From: Pseudoips prasinana
Lineage: Eukaryota; Arthropoda; Insecta; Lepidoptera; Nolidae
Direction of reading: 5' to 3'
NCBI GenBank assembly: GCA_951640165.1
Contig: OX621243.1
Location: forward strand, 9,858,001-9,922,000
Length of the DNA: 64,000 nt
The notes beneath the pieces are model-generated. The model did not search any database, was not told the DNA's origin, and saw only the letters and a list, made by a program, of their open reading frames with translations. Shown here piece by piece: positions 1-10,738 of the stretch; position 1 is the stretch's first letter, and every line of letters starts with the position of its first letter. A program made the position numbers and the translations under genes.

Positions 1-839
1 TCATTAAGAAATAACATTTAAATTATACTAATTTTGATTAAGTTACTTGGCTAACTTATTTAAGTTATTGACAAAGCGATTTTGGATATATTTTACCACA
101 TCTTTTTTCAACGATTCTGTCTATATTAAGTTAAGAATTAAATATTATTATGAAGGTGGATCTTGTGCTCATAACGACGGTCGCACTTTATTGCTACCAC
201 CCGATCCTAAGTGAGAAAACCCAGCGGAACAAAGTCAGCGGGTGGCTCAACTATCGGTTTCAACCCGGACCGGCAAAACCTGTACCGGCAACAATGTACA
301 AGAGATTTGGTCCATTTATTGAAATTATTAAGCAGACGAACACAATATTTGCACGATCAGTTGCCTGATTACATATTTCTTTCATTATTTACCAACATAA
401 TCATTTCGTATTCCTCTTTTTCTTAAGTAGAAATAAGTCGAAAATGATTGCCTGTACGGTTCTAGTGTAAAAATACATCCAACATTTCCTGTTGAAGATT
501 TTACTAGTAAACTATTTAACATAACGTCGCATTCAGCTTTCTGTACACATTATCATACGGAGAAAACTTTATTCAAAAATAAAACGCAGAGTTCGAAAGG
601 AACAGAGAGAATTTTCAATCAAATACGTACGAGTAATGCAATAATAATATGGAGGCAGGTAAATTGATAGGCATGAATACGAATGTACGATGCACTGCTG
701 ATATTTGGTAAAAAGGTATTTAACTACCGAAATTTCATTGAAGAGTTCGTATGAACTGCTGTGAGCACGTGTAGCACGTGTGCCGTAATGGTTGGCAACG
801 CTAGTAATTTGTCGTTTGACTTGAAATTTAATTCCCTAT
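1..839. other. No recognisable feature
   Basis: AT-rich sequence. The short open frames at 150-368 and 211-426 overlap in different frames and resemble no family I know, so I treat them as chance. No repeat seen elsewhere in the window was recognised here. Confidence 0.5.
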
Positions 840-1110
840 TTGGTCTAGTGGTAGCATGTTTAAAAGATACTGGTTCTGATGTAATAATGTCCTCTTGGCC
901 GAATTTCGGCCACGGTGGCCAGATTCAATGAAGATTTGCCATCTGCGTGGGACATATTATAGTGCACAAGTGGGTGCGCAAACACAGATGCACTTCAAAA
1001 AGAAAAATTTCTCAGCATCAGCCCAAAGTCCAAAATCACTTTTTGGTGCGACCCGAGATTTGAACCCAGGTTCTCATTATCTGCGGTTGAACACGATACA
1101 ATGTTTCTGT
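840..1110 (+). repeat. SINE-like dispersed repeat, degraded
   Basis: The sequence opens with a tRNA-like A-box stretch ('tggtctagtggtagcatg'). It continues through 'ttcggccacggtggcc' and 'catctgcgtgggacatatta', and reaches 'acccgagatttgaaccc', which is a tRNA-like B box read on the other strand. A related piece lies near 29390-29640. The blocks match a repeat type common in Lepidoptera. Boundaries are approximate and there may be two elements here rather than one. Confidence 0.35.
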
Positions 1111-1540
1111 ATAATAAAAAAAAAACTTGTGTGTACTTATGTACACGCGTTAGAAGTTATACTTCTTAATATACAACTTGAACATAGTTATCAATTTTCA
1201 TACCACCTAGAACTAACTTCATGCTGTTAAATTTTTTGATGTCGGTGTGCGCGCGCATCGTAAAAATTCACTCACATCATTTTTCTCCATCGCGCCAAAA
1301 GAAGTATAACTTCAAAAATACAAATACGATAAAAGCAGTAGGTTTGTAAGTAAGTACCTGCTTCTCCATTCACTGATAGACTTGCTCTATATTTTTTCTT
1401 GAAGTATTAAATAAAAAGTTAATCTATATACCCTAGGTTCTATTTGTAGGTTGAGCCAAATATGTTATTGCTATTATTCTTCTTAGAAAAAATCGCCGTA
1501 ACAGCCCGGCGTTAAGCAGTTAGACGTGTTCTACCTCCCT

Positions 1541-1881
1541 CTTGTCGTGTCAGGCGGGCTGCCACAGTTAATGAGAGTAAAGGAATAAACAACGTACATG
1601 TGGTTGCTCACACACTTGTTCAATAAGTTTCGAACTTTGTGCCGTCTGAATTCCATATAAAATTTTACCTGGAAAAACAGGAAGGACCCTGTCGTGTCAG
1701 GCAGCCCGATGTCTCGGATATTGAGAGTAAGGGAATAAATAACGTAAGTCTGATTGCTCACACACTTATGCAACAAGTCTCGCTCACATTCTCAATTCAG
1801 CCTAAAATTTTACCAGGAGAAGAAGAATTCAGCCTAAAATTTTACCAGGCCAGTCTCAATTCAGCCTAAAATTTTACCAGG
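1541..1881 (+). repeat. 148-bp tandem duplication ending in three 32-bp repeats
   Basis: A unit starting 'ctgtcgtgtcagg' occurs at about 1541-1688 and again from 1689. Both units contain 'gagagtaa..gaataaa.aacgta' and 'gctcacacactt', and both end in a block related to 'taaaattttaccagg'. In the second unit that block is present three times at exactly 32-bp spacing (1794-1817, 1826-1849, 1858-1881), separated by different 8-base spacers. Short open frames on both strands here follow from the repetition and are not credible genes. Confidence 0.8.
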
Positions 1882-2870
1882 AGAATATTAAAGGTATTTT
1901 CATTAACTTGCCGTCCACATAATGGCGCTTTGATGCTCCATATGACAACCATTTGTTAGACCTGTTAATAGCTTATTCAACTGTAGGTTTGCCTTGTATC
2001 TGTGTTTTTATGTTTTATATTAATGATACGAAATCGAAAGAACATGACATGCAAAATAGCAATAATAAACAAGGCAATTATTTAACCAAATTTCTTCTCC
2101 ATTTTTACCAAGTAATAAAGCATTATTTATTACACTATTTTATGGTATGGGTAGTATTATATACAACGTAAACGGCAAAGCTATCTGCCTCCAACTAAAT
2201 AAAAATAGGACTGTTTTTGTGATTTTAGTTCACCCGCCATGGTCTCTCTGCACCAGTCAAACGGATAGTTAACGCTTATAAATCACGCCAAAGTAAAATA
2301 TTATTATGCTTTAATTCAATTTTAATAATTTCATTATTTTGGACCGGTTAAGAGGGTTTAGATACAATATAGGTATGGAAAATTCCATTAACTATTATAC
2401 GACTGTGGACATCAAAAGGTTAAACTAGGAAAAAAAGCTATGTTGTAAATATAACATCGATTTTTCAGCTTGCCAGCTACGATCCTATTGTTAAACAAAT
2501 ACAACACAGAACAGCTTAAAACTTGTCATAGTCCAGTGTTTAACGCAATATTTAAAAAATATAATTCGCCTATTCCTAGACGTACCTACGTAAACAAAAA
2601 CCTCTATCGATAATGGACTTGTATTACTTCTGTAGTCTTATCAAACTTATGACAGTTATTATGTGACAGAACAGGTACTATATACGTGGCTGAAATCTTG
2701 ATGAATTTGCTTTTTGGCTGCATCTTCAGCCGCGTGTATCACATTTCATATTATGAGTTGGTGCTGCATCCAGTTTTGGGATTGCAAATATAGTCCTTCC
2801 TCCCCAAAGTTAATTTCATTCCAAGTTTCATAAAAACTGATTACTGAAAACCACAAGGCTTAGTCATTAG
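1882..2870. other. No recognisable feature
   Basis: AT-rich DNA without a credible gene. A 72-codon open frame at 1953-2171 has no recognisable motif and an AT-driven composition. Confidence 0.5.
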
Positions 2871-2875
2871 GTACG

Positions 2876-3045
2876 TGTTCTGGCCACCTGGTACATGGCG
2901 TAAAAGGGGGCACCGAAGCAGCGTGCTCACGTTACCGATGCTCCACCCATCAGGCGCCAGGAGAAGTCTACAGCAGGTTAGGTTTAGTCGGTGCGAGTCC
3001 GACACACCTACCCGCAGACATTTTTAGCGAGTGGCAAAGGTTTAG
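2876..3045 (-). repeat. Possible SINE fragment
   Basis: This stretch is richer in G+C than its surroundings. It contains 'ccacctggtacatggcgta', 'ctccacccatcaggcgcc' and 'gtcggtgcgagtccgacac', which look like a degraded structural-RNA-derived head. No second full copy was found in the window, so the assignment is tentative. The following DNA to 3540 is anonymous. Confidence 0.25.
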
Positions 3046-3540
3046 TTAATAAAAGTTAATAGACAGATAGGTATACAGAGTTACATTTTTATTTATAATA
3101 TTTTATACCGTTACTACGATTTCATTGTGAAATCCTCTGTATTTCCTTGTCTACTCAGAGTCTACATCCATAATCACAATGTGAGCTGATAAAAAACTGT
3201 TTCCTTCAGTGATATATCGACTGTATCTGTCACGAAGTTCTTTATAAGATTTTCTATTTGGTTTATCGAATAGTAATGTAGGGGAAATATAGTGCTTTTA
3301 TCTTCTAAAGGCTATAAATTTTATTATTCTAGCTTTAATAATATCGCTTTATTGTCATCATGCAGTATTTTATAGCAGTATTTGATTATCCTACGAATGG
3401 AGATATTTATAGGTATGTTTGTCTACGAATGCATCGATAAATTTGAAGGACACAGAAAAGGATTAGGCTTTTCCTTTCAATAAATGTTATGTTATTAGGT
3501 TCCTGTATTGTTTAATTTGGATCTACGTAGGTATAGAAAC

Positions 3541-3770
3541 GGTCACCGTAGCCTAGTTGGTAGTGCTCCTGCCTACGAAGCTGGTGGTCCTGGGTTCGAA
3601 TCCGGGTAAGTGCAAATATTTGTGTGATGAACACGAATATTAGTTTCTGAATCATGATGTTTTCTATGTATATAAGTATTTATCTATCTATATAAGTATG
3701 TATATCGTCGCTGGTACCTATAGTACTAGTTTTACTTAGTTTGGGGCTAGGATGAACTGTTATAAAAAAA
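3541..3770 (+). repeat. tRNA-type SINE (S1, 'accgtagcctagttgg' subfamily)
   Basis: The head resembles a tRNA: an A-box-like 'tagcctagttggtagtgc', then a B-box 'gggttcgaatccgggtaa' about 45 bases on, giving an internal RNA polymerase III promoter. The body carries 'atttgtgtgatga.cacgaatatt', then 'tatataagtatgtatatcg', then 'cttagtttggggctaggat', and ends in an A-rich tail. The same subfamily occurs in reverse at 11443-11685 and as a fragment at 17445-17540. Confidence 0.8.
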
Positions 3771-4057
3771 AACATAAAAAAAACATATAAAGGGATTCTC
3801 TAATTTATATAGTAAAATAGCGTTCTTCTGTATAATACAATAAATTTATCTTTCAAATACGTGCTTATGTTATCTTTAATTACTACAAAACCGATCACAA
3901 AATACCAATTTTTTACTTAAAACCTTAGTGCAGAAATGTTATATGAAATCTCATGGTTGCACACATTTTCATCAATGCACTGTTTTTATTTTGATATGAA
4001 TTTACCAAAAGGATTATGTCTAATATAAAATACAGTCATTGGATCAATCAGTGCTCA

Positions 4058-4262
4058 ATGAACCAGCGCTCTGAACCCTAAATTGGTAGGGACTAGTCCT
4101 TCCATCTTACCCACAACTCCTAAAGGGCAGTGTCAACAGTGACACACAAGGAAATGACACTAAGCGGTAAGGCTCAAGCATGTCCCGGAGAATCGTTTCA
4201 ACGATCTGGGATACTGCAACTGGGATAATCAGAAAGAATAAAAGGGGAGGAGTTGGAAAAGA
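4058..4262. repeat. Dispersed repeat, copy 1 of 2 in the window
   Basis: About 200 bp that recur in the same orientation at 30073-30252. Shared landmarks in order are 'ggga.tagtccttc', 'tatcttacccac'-like sequence, 'caacagtg.cac', 'aatgacact.ag', 'tcaggcatgt.ccggg', 'atct.ggat' and 'aaaa..aggaggagtt'. No open frame and no terminal inverted repeat were seen. Element class unknown. Confidence 0.65.
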
Positions 4263-5107
4263 GGCTACGTCAGCTTAGGTACGATTCCTGTTGGATGATC
4301 AAATAAATGATTTCCTTGTGTTGAATGTTAAGAATTTTAAGTTCACCAAGTGACTACACTAGAACTAAGGTTTAGGAACGCCATTTAATTGCCTGAATGT
4401 GTGTTAACAATTACAGATGAATCTGATATTAGCGTGTTTATACTTATTAACGCGATAAACCACTTCCAAAGATAAATAAATGAAATTCTGCAACATTTCA
4501 TCCATTCAATCATGAGCTTTGCGAGCACCATATTTCATTTTTGTGACAAACATTGGACAATAAAGATTCTCATAAATCATGACGACTTATCTTGAGAAAT
4601 CTAGACAGTCCTATTTCATGTTTGCTTTTCAACTTAGTGGTGCCAATACGTAGATATTACCTTGAATACAGGGTAAAAAAGCCTGGCTGCTAAGAAATCC
4701 TTTCTTTTATTGGGAAAAAAAAAACAATAATATTTAAAAGCATTTTTTTAACATGAATCGTAATAAAATACAAAACAAATACATAAAAATGAGATGAACA
4801 TTGACATATAATGTAAAAAACGAAATTTTACCTCAAATAATTGGAAAATGGAAATAAACAAGTAGTATTTAGTGACAGTAAGTTTTTTGTTTTTTTTTTG
4901 TAACTCAAATAAATTCCAGGGATTGAAGCCAGTTTAGATTATTGTGTTCTTTTCAGTTTCTAATAATAATATCTGTTTTTAAGTAAACAATAAAGGATTG
5001 GCTACTCACAGCATGCAGAATTATAACATTGGACCACAATAAAAATAATAATATATAATTTTTTTAAATTAATATCATTTATTACATACAATTCAGCATT
5101 AATGATA
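4263..5107. other. No recognisable feature
   Basis: AT-rich DNA with homopolymer runs. No coding signal and no repeat recognised. Confidence 0.5.
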
Positions 5108-5227
5108 CATTGTCAGTCAAGAATTGTAATCAAACGTTACAATGCTGCTTTCATTCTTGGAAGGGTAACGTTCAAAGAATATAGGCAGCATTTTTGTTTT
5201 GTTTGATTATAATTCTTGTCTGATAAT
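5108..5227. mobile_element. Small MITE-like inverted repeat, about 120 bp
   Basis: The left arm begins 'cattgtcagtcaagaattgt' and continues through 'aatcaaacgtt' to 'tgctgctt'. The right arm, read in reverse, begins 'cattatcagacaagaattat' and continues 'aatcaaac' to 'tgctgcct'. The arms are imperfect (about 40 bases each) around a short central loop. No protein is encoded, so this would be a non-autonomous DNA transposon, or an old fold-back. Target duplication is unclear. Confidence 0.55.
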
Positions 5228-5239
5228 GTTTTTGCAGTT

Positions 5240-5332
5240 ATACATACATACATACATACATAGACTCACGCCTGTCTCCCAGAGGGGTAGGCAGAGACAA
5301 CGGACTTCCATTTGTCACGATCTTCCATTTTT
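5240..5332 (-). repeat. LINE 3' end fragment (CATA-tailed family)
   Basis: It begins with 'tacatacatacataca' followed by 'gactcacgcctgtctccca' and 'gaggggtaggcagagacaac', ending near 'tttgtcacgatcttcc'. On the minus strand this is the terminal coding region and (TATG)n tail of a LINE whose longer copy is at 61278-61552. A shorter third copy is at 31605-31690. Confidence 0.75.
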
Positions 5333-5439
5333 TTTTTTTGCTGTTATAGTTATATTTTTTTTTATTTATAAGAAATTTTAATAACAGTATTAAAGTATGT
5401 ATGATGAAAATGTAAGAGACCAAAGTGTAAGAGATTTTA

Positions 5440-6260
5440 CTGCCTAAAGTAGTAAAATTTGTGGTAATGAGATTCCGAGACGTGGGTAAATTAAAATTTG
5501 AACGTGGCAACGTCAAATCGTCAACGACTCAAGAAGTTATCTTTATTCATACAAACAGCGGTTGATATTAGATTTTTTACCACTTTATAATGTCTAGTAG
5601 TGCCATAAGCTGAATGCAAATATTTATGATTATGTTTATAACTACAAAAATAAATTGAGATACTATTGAGTATAAATTAAAATAATCCTAATTGGACCAA
5701 AAATTTAAATAATAAAATTTTACTTCAGAAATGAGAATATGAAAAGGATACCAATCAAAAAAATAAACAGTAAAGCACACCTTTTTTAGGTTACAGAAAA
5801 AAATAATGTTTTTCAGTTACGTAATAAATTATCAGCTAAGCATTTGATTGTGATCCATCGTGAAAATGCAGCTAGCGTTCTGGGACTGTTCCCCACTTAC
5901 ATGCTTTTGTTATAAGTGGTATTTAAAACATACTTTTGAAGTAATATATGTAAGCAGTAAGTTTAAAACTTATTTTTTAAAGATAGTACAATATGTACTA
6001 AAAACATTCCGAGCAGTGAGTAAAATGAAAATTGGACGTGGATTGCTCAAGTCGTCAAAGTCTCAAAGAGTTACCTTTATTCATATAAACTCGGAGGTAG
6101 ATAGTAGGTTTTGTACCGCTTTATAACGCATAGAAGAGTCGTAGACTGAATGTAAGTAGGCAGTATAATCGTACAGGAATTTCTTTTATTCGGAACATTT
6201 CACTAAGAATTGACATTCCGTGTGGATAGAATATAAAAAACTTTTTGAGTATAAAAGTAA
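5440..6260 (+). repeat. Old direct duplication (about 5455-5640 and 6005-6165)
   Basis: Two diverged copies share, in order, 'gacgtgg', 'tcaaatcgtcaacgactcaa' versus 'tcaagtcgtcaaagtctcaa', 'ttatctttattcatacaaac' versus 'ttacctttattcatataaac', 'taccactttataatg' versus 'taccgctttataacg', and 'ctgaatgcaa' versus 'ctgaatgtaa'. The open frame at 5860-6126 runs through the second copy and has no recognisable domain. Function unknown; it may be an old repeat with two insertions or a local duplication of about 550 bp. Confidence 0.55.
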
Positions 6261-7670
6261 AAGAGAGATTATATTATGTGTTATAAGAATCAACAAAACG
6301 CAGCACAGTCAGAATTGACCTCAATTATATTTCTTTAATAATAATCTTTGTATTTATTCTAATAGGTATAAATGGTATTTTTGCTTACAAGAGGTATCGA
6401 GAAGCTTAGAATGCTTTTACTTTGTACTAAAGATTTTATTTTGAATATACAAAAGTACCAAGATTAGTTTAGTACCGTTACCCATATACTAGCAAAGAGC
6501 TTTTACTCTTAAACAATCTTAAGTGTGCAATTTGTTCTAGTTATGTCGTAGAGAGGCATGTTATTTCAGTATTAAAGTTCCCACCGATTGTCTTTTCTAG
6601 TTCAGATTTATAAAATAATACTGGCTAGTTGATCTATTGGTAGCGAAGTCAAATACAGATAATGAAAACCTAGGTTTTAATCCGGAGTCTTTCCAAAAAG
6701 TTTTATTGAGTTTTCTTTGATGGGAAGACAACAGTAACCCAGAAGCAACTCAGAGTCTGGAAATTGGACGTGTTATACACCCGTATCTCCGAGAGCGCTT
6801 CAAACTGTTGGTCCTGCACCTGACCATTTCCTGGTGATGTTGGATATCCGCCCAATCAGATAACTAGAAACAGAGTCAGTGAGCGAGTGAACATGTGTTT
6901 TTTTGGACACACTTGAACTATAATATGTCCAGCTTAGTTGGCTAGTCTCCGTTAAGATTGGCCACAATTAAGTATAAGTTTGGCCGCAGTCAGGAAGACT
7001 ATAAAAAATTACAGAGGTTAACATTAAGATAAATTTAGTGTGCATATACTCCACTAACATGGAAAAGGGGCGTATAGGATCAGAATTAGTACTAATGTTT
7101 GCCTTCGGTAGTTTAGGACTTGTTCAGTTATTATACCGCTTAATAAGCGACGATACAGCAGCACTTTATTTATGTCAACAGATAACAGCGTCTACTTAAA
7201 TATTAATAGCATATTTTCTCCATGTGCAGGCAGAATAATTTCTCGATGAATATTCAACACATTAATAGTATGATCAGTATGATATTTATGTACGTCATCT
7301 TGTATTATTTTTAATTTTGTTGTAAGTCAGTATCATTTTATACATACTATAGCATAACCAAATATATAATACTGGATTTATTATACATTTGGTTATATTA
7401 CAAATGTAGAGTGTTGCTTTTGTCGTGATTTAGGCTTACACAATATGAAAACTGAAATCTGATATGACTTAACTACTGGTCTCTAACAGGTCCTACGACA
7501 AGAATCAATCAATACAGACCTTTCTATCTATGTAAATCTAATATAAATATATCGATCTATTAACTGACCGCATGTTTTACCTACCTACTCGTAAGAGTAA
7601 TATTTTTAATTACAAGCAATTAAATTTTTATTTTATTTCACAGCAAAAAACTAAAACGTATTTCAATACT
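6261..7670. other. Mostly anonymous; possible repeat fragment near 6900-7010
   Basis: No gene. The stretch 'tagttggctagtctccgtt' to 'ggccacaatt...ggccgcagtcagg' near 6930-7005 resembles the G+C-rich core of a lepidopteran dispersed repeat related to the one at 840-1110, but it is too degraded to define. Confidence 0.35.
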
Positions 7671-7677
7671 AGAAATG

Positions 7678-7765
7678 CAGGTCAGGTTAGATTTGAACTG
7701 CGACCAACGCTCGAGCTGAGAGAGCAGCAGCTAGCGATTGCCAGTCACAAATTTATTTACATCAA
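7678..7765 (-). repeat. tRNA-like SINE head fragment
   Basis: Read on the minus strand, the stretch contains 'tagctgctgctctctcagc' followed by 'gcagttcaaatctaacctg', in the spacing of tRNA A and B boxes. The body is not recognisable. Probably a degraded SINE start. Confidence 0.4.
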
Positions 7766-8920
7766 ACATCCACTAATATATAACAGCAATGCGTCGTGAA
7801 CTTAAATTTAAATATACGGAAATTTAGGGATACGGAATTTTTTACTATAGAAACATCCTGCATGTTATTAGATAATTCATATTATTAGTGTATTACTTCT
7901 ATAAAATTTTCTTTGAGAGTTCTTGCTCTCCGAATGCAAAACTTTGATACCGGGTATATTACTCGTATAAAGTAATTATTTAAGTATGCCAAGTGTACGA
8001 CAACACCCGCCTAGCCTCAAAGAGCACGCAATAACATTATAAATTCCACAGTCAAGTAGTTTTATAAGTAGCAATAGAGAACTATCCTACCATTTCCTGT
8101 TGTAGCTTGCCTCTCCGCACTTTTACCATGATAATATGATTCCAACTGAAAATTGACTTCAAATCCTATAGTAATACAGATATTAAAACGTGACGAAATG
8201 TTCTATATAACCATCGTTACGCTTGTACGTGTCTATTACAACGAAAAATCTGCTGACTCTTTCAAGAAAAAGTACTCGATATCGTTCAAAAAGGAATTCT
8301 CGAAGGTTCTACACAATAAAATTTTACGTTACGCTCACAAGATGGCGCTACTGAAGCAATTTAATAATGGTTGAAATAACTTGATTTCGTAGAACAAATA
8401 GATTTCCTTGTAAGTCCGATTCCCTTGAGGTGTAACATCTAAGTTGTATGATGTAAACAGCAAAGTCTAGTTACGTAAGTTTAGTGCTTAGACGGTATCT
8501 CATATTTAGTTTAATTTTCATAATGTGTACGTAGGTAGATAATGTTAGTACTAGACATTTTATACTTAATGTTGTGATGCGGCGATTTAACCCCGCTTGG
8601 AGTAATAGGGATCCTAACTAAGTTTGTAGAGTTGTAGTTTGCCGGTACATGTATTTGCATAAGTGTTTTGCTTAGTAGTATGTACCAAGTAAGGTTTAGG
8701 AGAGAAATTGGAAATATTTATTCCTTGTTATATCTCAACATTATGAAAATCTTCTAAATATTTTTGTTGTTCTGATATAGTATTATAAGTTAAACAATAA
8801 TCAAGACAAAAAGTCATAATAATGTCTAGTATTTTAAACGTGCGTAATACGTTTGCGTACTTCGTACCTAACTTCTGAGTCAAACATATAAGAAAACATA
8901 AACATATAAAAATATAACAT
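7766..8920. other. No recognisable feature
   Basis: AT-rich. The open frames at 8153-8374 (+) and 8728-9003 (-) contain no domain I recognise; the latter runs through the hairpin at 8921-8983. Confidence 0.5.
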
Positions 8921-8983
8921 AAAAACCCGACCGCGATACAGACGCGCTTAACGCGCGCGCGTCTGTATCGCGGTGGGGTTTTT
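8921..8983. repeat. G+C-rich hairpin, 27-base arms
   Basis: The left arm 'aaaaacccgaccgcgataca'+'gacgcgc' pairs with a right arm ending 'ctgtatcgcggtggggtttt', leaving only a few bases between, with one mismatch. The palindrome is far richer in G+C than the flanks. It could be a tiny MITE with 'aaaaaccc' ends or a fold-back event. Confidence 0.75.
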
Positions 8984-9082
8984 ATTGATACAAACAACGA
9001 CAAAATGCTCTTTTAGATAAAAGTGGGCCATCGACGCGCATTTCTAAAACGCACATCGACGGTGCGTTTAAAAAATGTGGTG

Positions 9083-9268
9083 TGCACAGCTCTAAGTGGT
9101 TCAATATCTGAGAGTCTTTGTGCTTCGGAGGGAACGCTAAGCTGTAAGAAAGTAGCCGCCCCGTAGGTCAAAGGCCTCCTGGGCGGCTTGAACAAGTCTC
9201 ACCTTGTCCATACGCTAATTAAGTATTCGGAACCAAATATTTCGGCTGATATGATGATGATGATGATG
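9083..9268 (+). repeat. S5 SINE fragment running into a LINE-T-type tail
   Basis: The body part of S5 is present: 'tttgtgcttcggagggaacg', then 'ggcctcctgggcggcttgaa', then 'ccttgtccatacgctaa'. It is followed within about 30 bases by 'tttcggctgatatgatgatg' and further ATGATG repeats (9239-9268). The 5S-like head is missing or unrecognisable. The arrangement agrees with the fuller reverse copy at 10228-10572. Confidence 0.7.
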
Positions 9269-9304
9269 AACCAAATATTTTATCCTCGATTCAAGTTTCT
9301 TCGA

Positions 9305-9460
9305 TATTAATTAATAACCGGCCTAATGCGAGTCGGGTCCGCGCATGAAGGATTCCGTGCTGTTATCTATAAAAACGGCAAAAAATCACGTTGATTGTAT
9401 GGCTCCCATACAATAAACGTGACTTTTTACCCTTCGTGCGCTAGTCCGATTTTCCTTTAA
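9305..9460. repeat. LINE 3' UTR-like repeat, copy 1
   Basis: Contains 'ggctcccatacaataaacgt' and 'cccttcgtgcgctagtccga'. A second copy at 42945-43055 has 'ggctcccatacaacaaacgt' and 'gcttcgtgcgctagtacga' in the same order and orientation. No open frame; family not identified. Confidence 0.6.
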
Positions 9461-9545
9461 ATATTTATTTTATTCTGTTTTTCCTACTTGTTGTTATAGC
9501 GGCAACTGAAATACATTAACTGTGAAAATATCAACTGTCAAATCT

Positions 9546-9655
9546 AAACTATCATCATCATCATATTAGCCGAAAGACGTCCACTGCTGGACAAAGGCCT
9601 CCCCCAATGGTCTCCACAATTTCCGGTCTTACGTTAAACTATATTAAAATATTAT
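9546..9655 (-). repeat. LINE-T 3' tail
   Basis: The sequence 'atcatcatcatcat' is followed by 'agccgaaagacgtccactgc', 'tggacaaaggcctccccca' and 'tctccacaatttccggtctt'. On the minus strand this is the end of LINE-T with its (ATG)n tail; the longer coding copy is at 57695-58045. Confidence 0.8.
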
Positions 9656-9936
9656 TACGCACTATATAAATTAAATAGAATTTACATTTAATCGAATAAA
9701 AGAAGAATTATAAAAATCCTTTAACAAAAGACAGAAAATTCTTGTAACATACATTAAAAATACGTACAGTCAAAGCGAAAAGTTTCTTGCTTAAAAAGTA
9801 ATATATACATTTTTCTCCAAACTATTTCTACCTCAAATCTCAAGATATACGGTATGACATAAAGTTTTATAGCTACCATTTTCGTCAGATAAAGTTATAA
9901 GTTCAAAAACATATTTAAGTGAGTTGGAGCGTGGCC
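9656..9936. other. No recognisable feature
   Basis: AT-rich DNA between a LINE tail and a hairpin. Nothing identified. Confidence 0.5.
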
Positions 9937-9982
9937 CTTTTTCGCTCTACAAGCTACTCAAGTAGCTTGTAGAGCGAAAAAG
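9937..9982. repeat. Perfect 22-bp inverted repeat with a 2-base loop
   Basis: 'ctttttcgctctacaagcta'+'ct' (9937-9958) is the exact reverse complement of 9961-9982, leaving only 'ca' between. The flanks show no terminal repeat of a known transposon. The tiny loop favours a fold-back replication error over a MITE. Confidence 0.9.
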
Positions 9983-10227
9983 TGAAGTAGGTATTCCAGG
10001 AAAGCGCATTAATATGCCTATATTGTGGTCCTGCTAACTTTGCTCATTTAGGTGAGGAATAACATAGTATTATTTTGCTTTATAAGCAAATTGGGGACGA
10101 ACCTTCACTGCCTACTGGATATTAGATACATTCTAGTTAATAATATCACTATGTTAATGATGTGATCCTAAGTGTGAGTAAGATTTTTCTGTAAAGAATT
10201 TTCATCACATTTTTTTATCTAAAATTA

Positions 10228-10572
10228 TCATCGTGTCAGCCAAAAGACGTCTTCTGCTGGACATAGGTGCCCACAATGATCTCCACAAGTGTTGGTTTTC
10301 ATTATATGGGTAATGCCATACTTGCTTATCGTATGGGCAGTGGTAACCCTGGTCAGAGTTGTTCAAGCCATCCAGCAGGCCTCTGATATGGCTTAACGTC
10401 TGTAGCGTAATGGCTACAATCGGGACCAACAGCTTATCATGCCCTCCGACGCACAGAAACGCTCAGAAATTAAACCACTTTGGCGGTCACCCATCTATGG
10501 ACTGACCGTGAGCCTAGTTGCTTAACCTCGCCGATCACTTATGGACCAGTGAGAGCATCTAGCTATGAGCGC
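10228..10572 (-). repeat. S5 SINE, near full length: 5S rRNA-like head, LINE-T-like tail
   Basis: On the minus strand the element begins 'gctcatagctagatgctctc'. A block follows that resembles the second half of insect 5S rRNA: 'gatcggcgaggttaagcaac', then 'ggtcagtccatagatgggtg' and 'accgcc'. This region carries the 5S internal polymerase III promoter elements. The body has 'cggagggcatgataagctg' and 'ggcctgctggatggcttgaa', then 'ccactgcccatacgataag'. The 3' end, 'gtccagcagaagacgtcttt'+'tggctgacacgatgat', is the LINE-T tail. Other copies are at 18899-19163 (+), 24148-24398 (+), 24868-25066 (-) and fragments at 9083, 15500 and 32465. Confidence 0.8.
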
Positions 10573-10582
10573 CATATTTAAT

Positions 10583-10738
10583 GCCATAATCACCACGGGA
10601 AGGCGATCGCAGTATTATGGTCACGTAATCAGATAAACTTCTTATTTCTCTGGTATATATTCCATCGGGCCACTTTTAAGTCCACCACGGGATGAGACGG
10701 GGTGGATACTTTGCCGTCATACACACGGCAAGGTGTAC
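10583..10738 (-). repeat. S2 SINE fragment
   Basis: Contains 'atgccataatcaccacg', 'ggcgatcgcagt' and 'ccaccacgggatgagacggg' in the order seen in reverse S2 copies (compare 36982-37241 on the plus strand). The middle is diverged. It directly abuts the S5 element on its left. Confidence 0.6.

Noticed and set aside
895..1230. 111-codon plus-strand gene
   Set aside because: The frame runs through a degraded SINE-like repeat and shows no conserved domain.
3541..3612. Functional tRNA gene (also at 33057, 52649, 63190 and other S1 copies)
   Set aside because: Each tRNA-like head continues into the same non-tRNA body, acceptor stems are not maintained, and there are many copies: these are SINEs.
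9937..9982. Rho-independent-type terminator
   Set aside because: The organism is an insect; the hairpin is not followed by a gene or used as a bacterial terminator.
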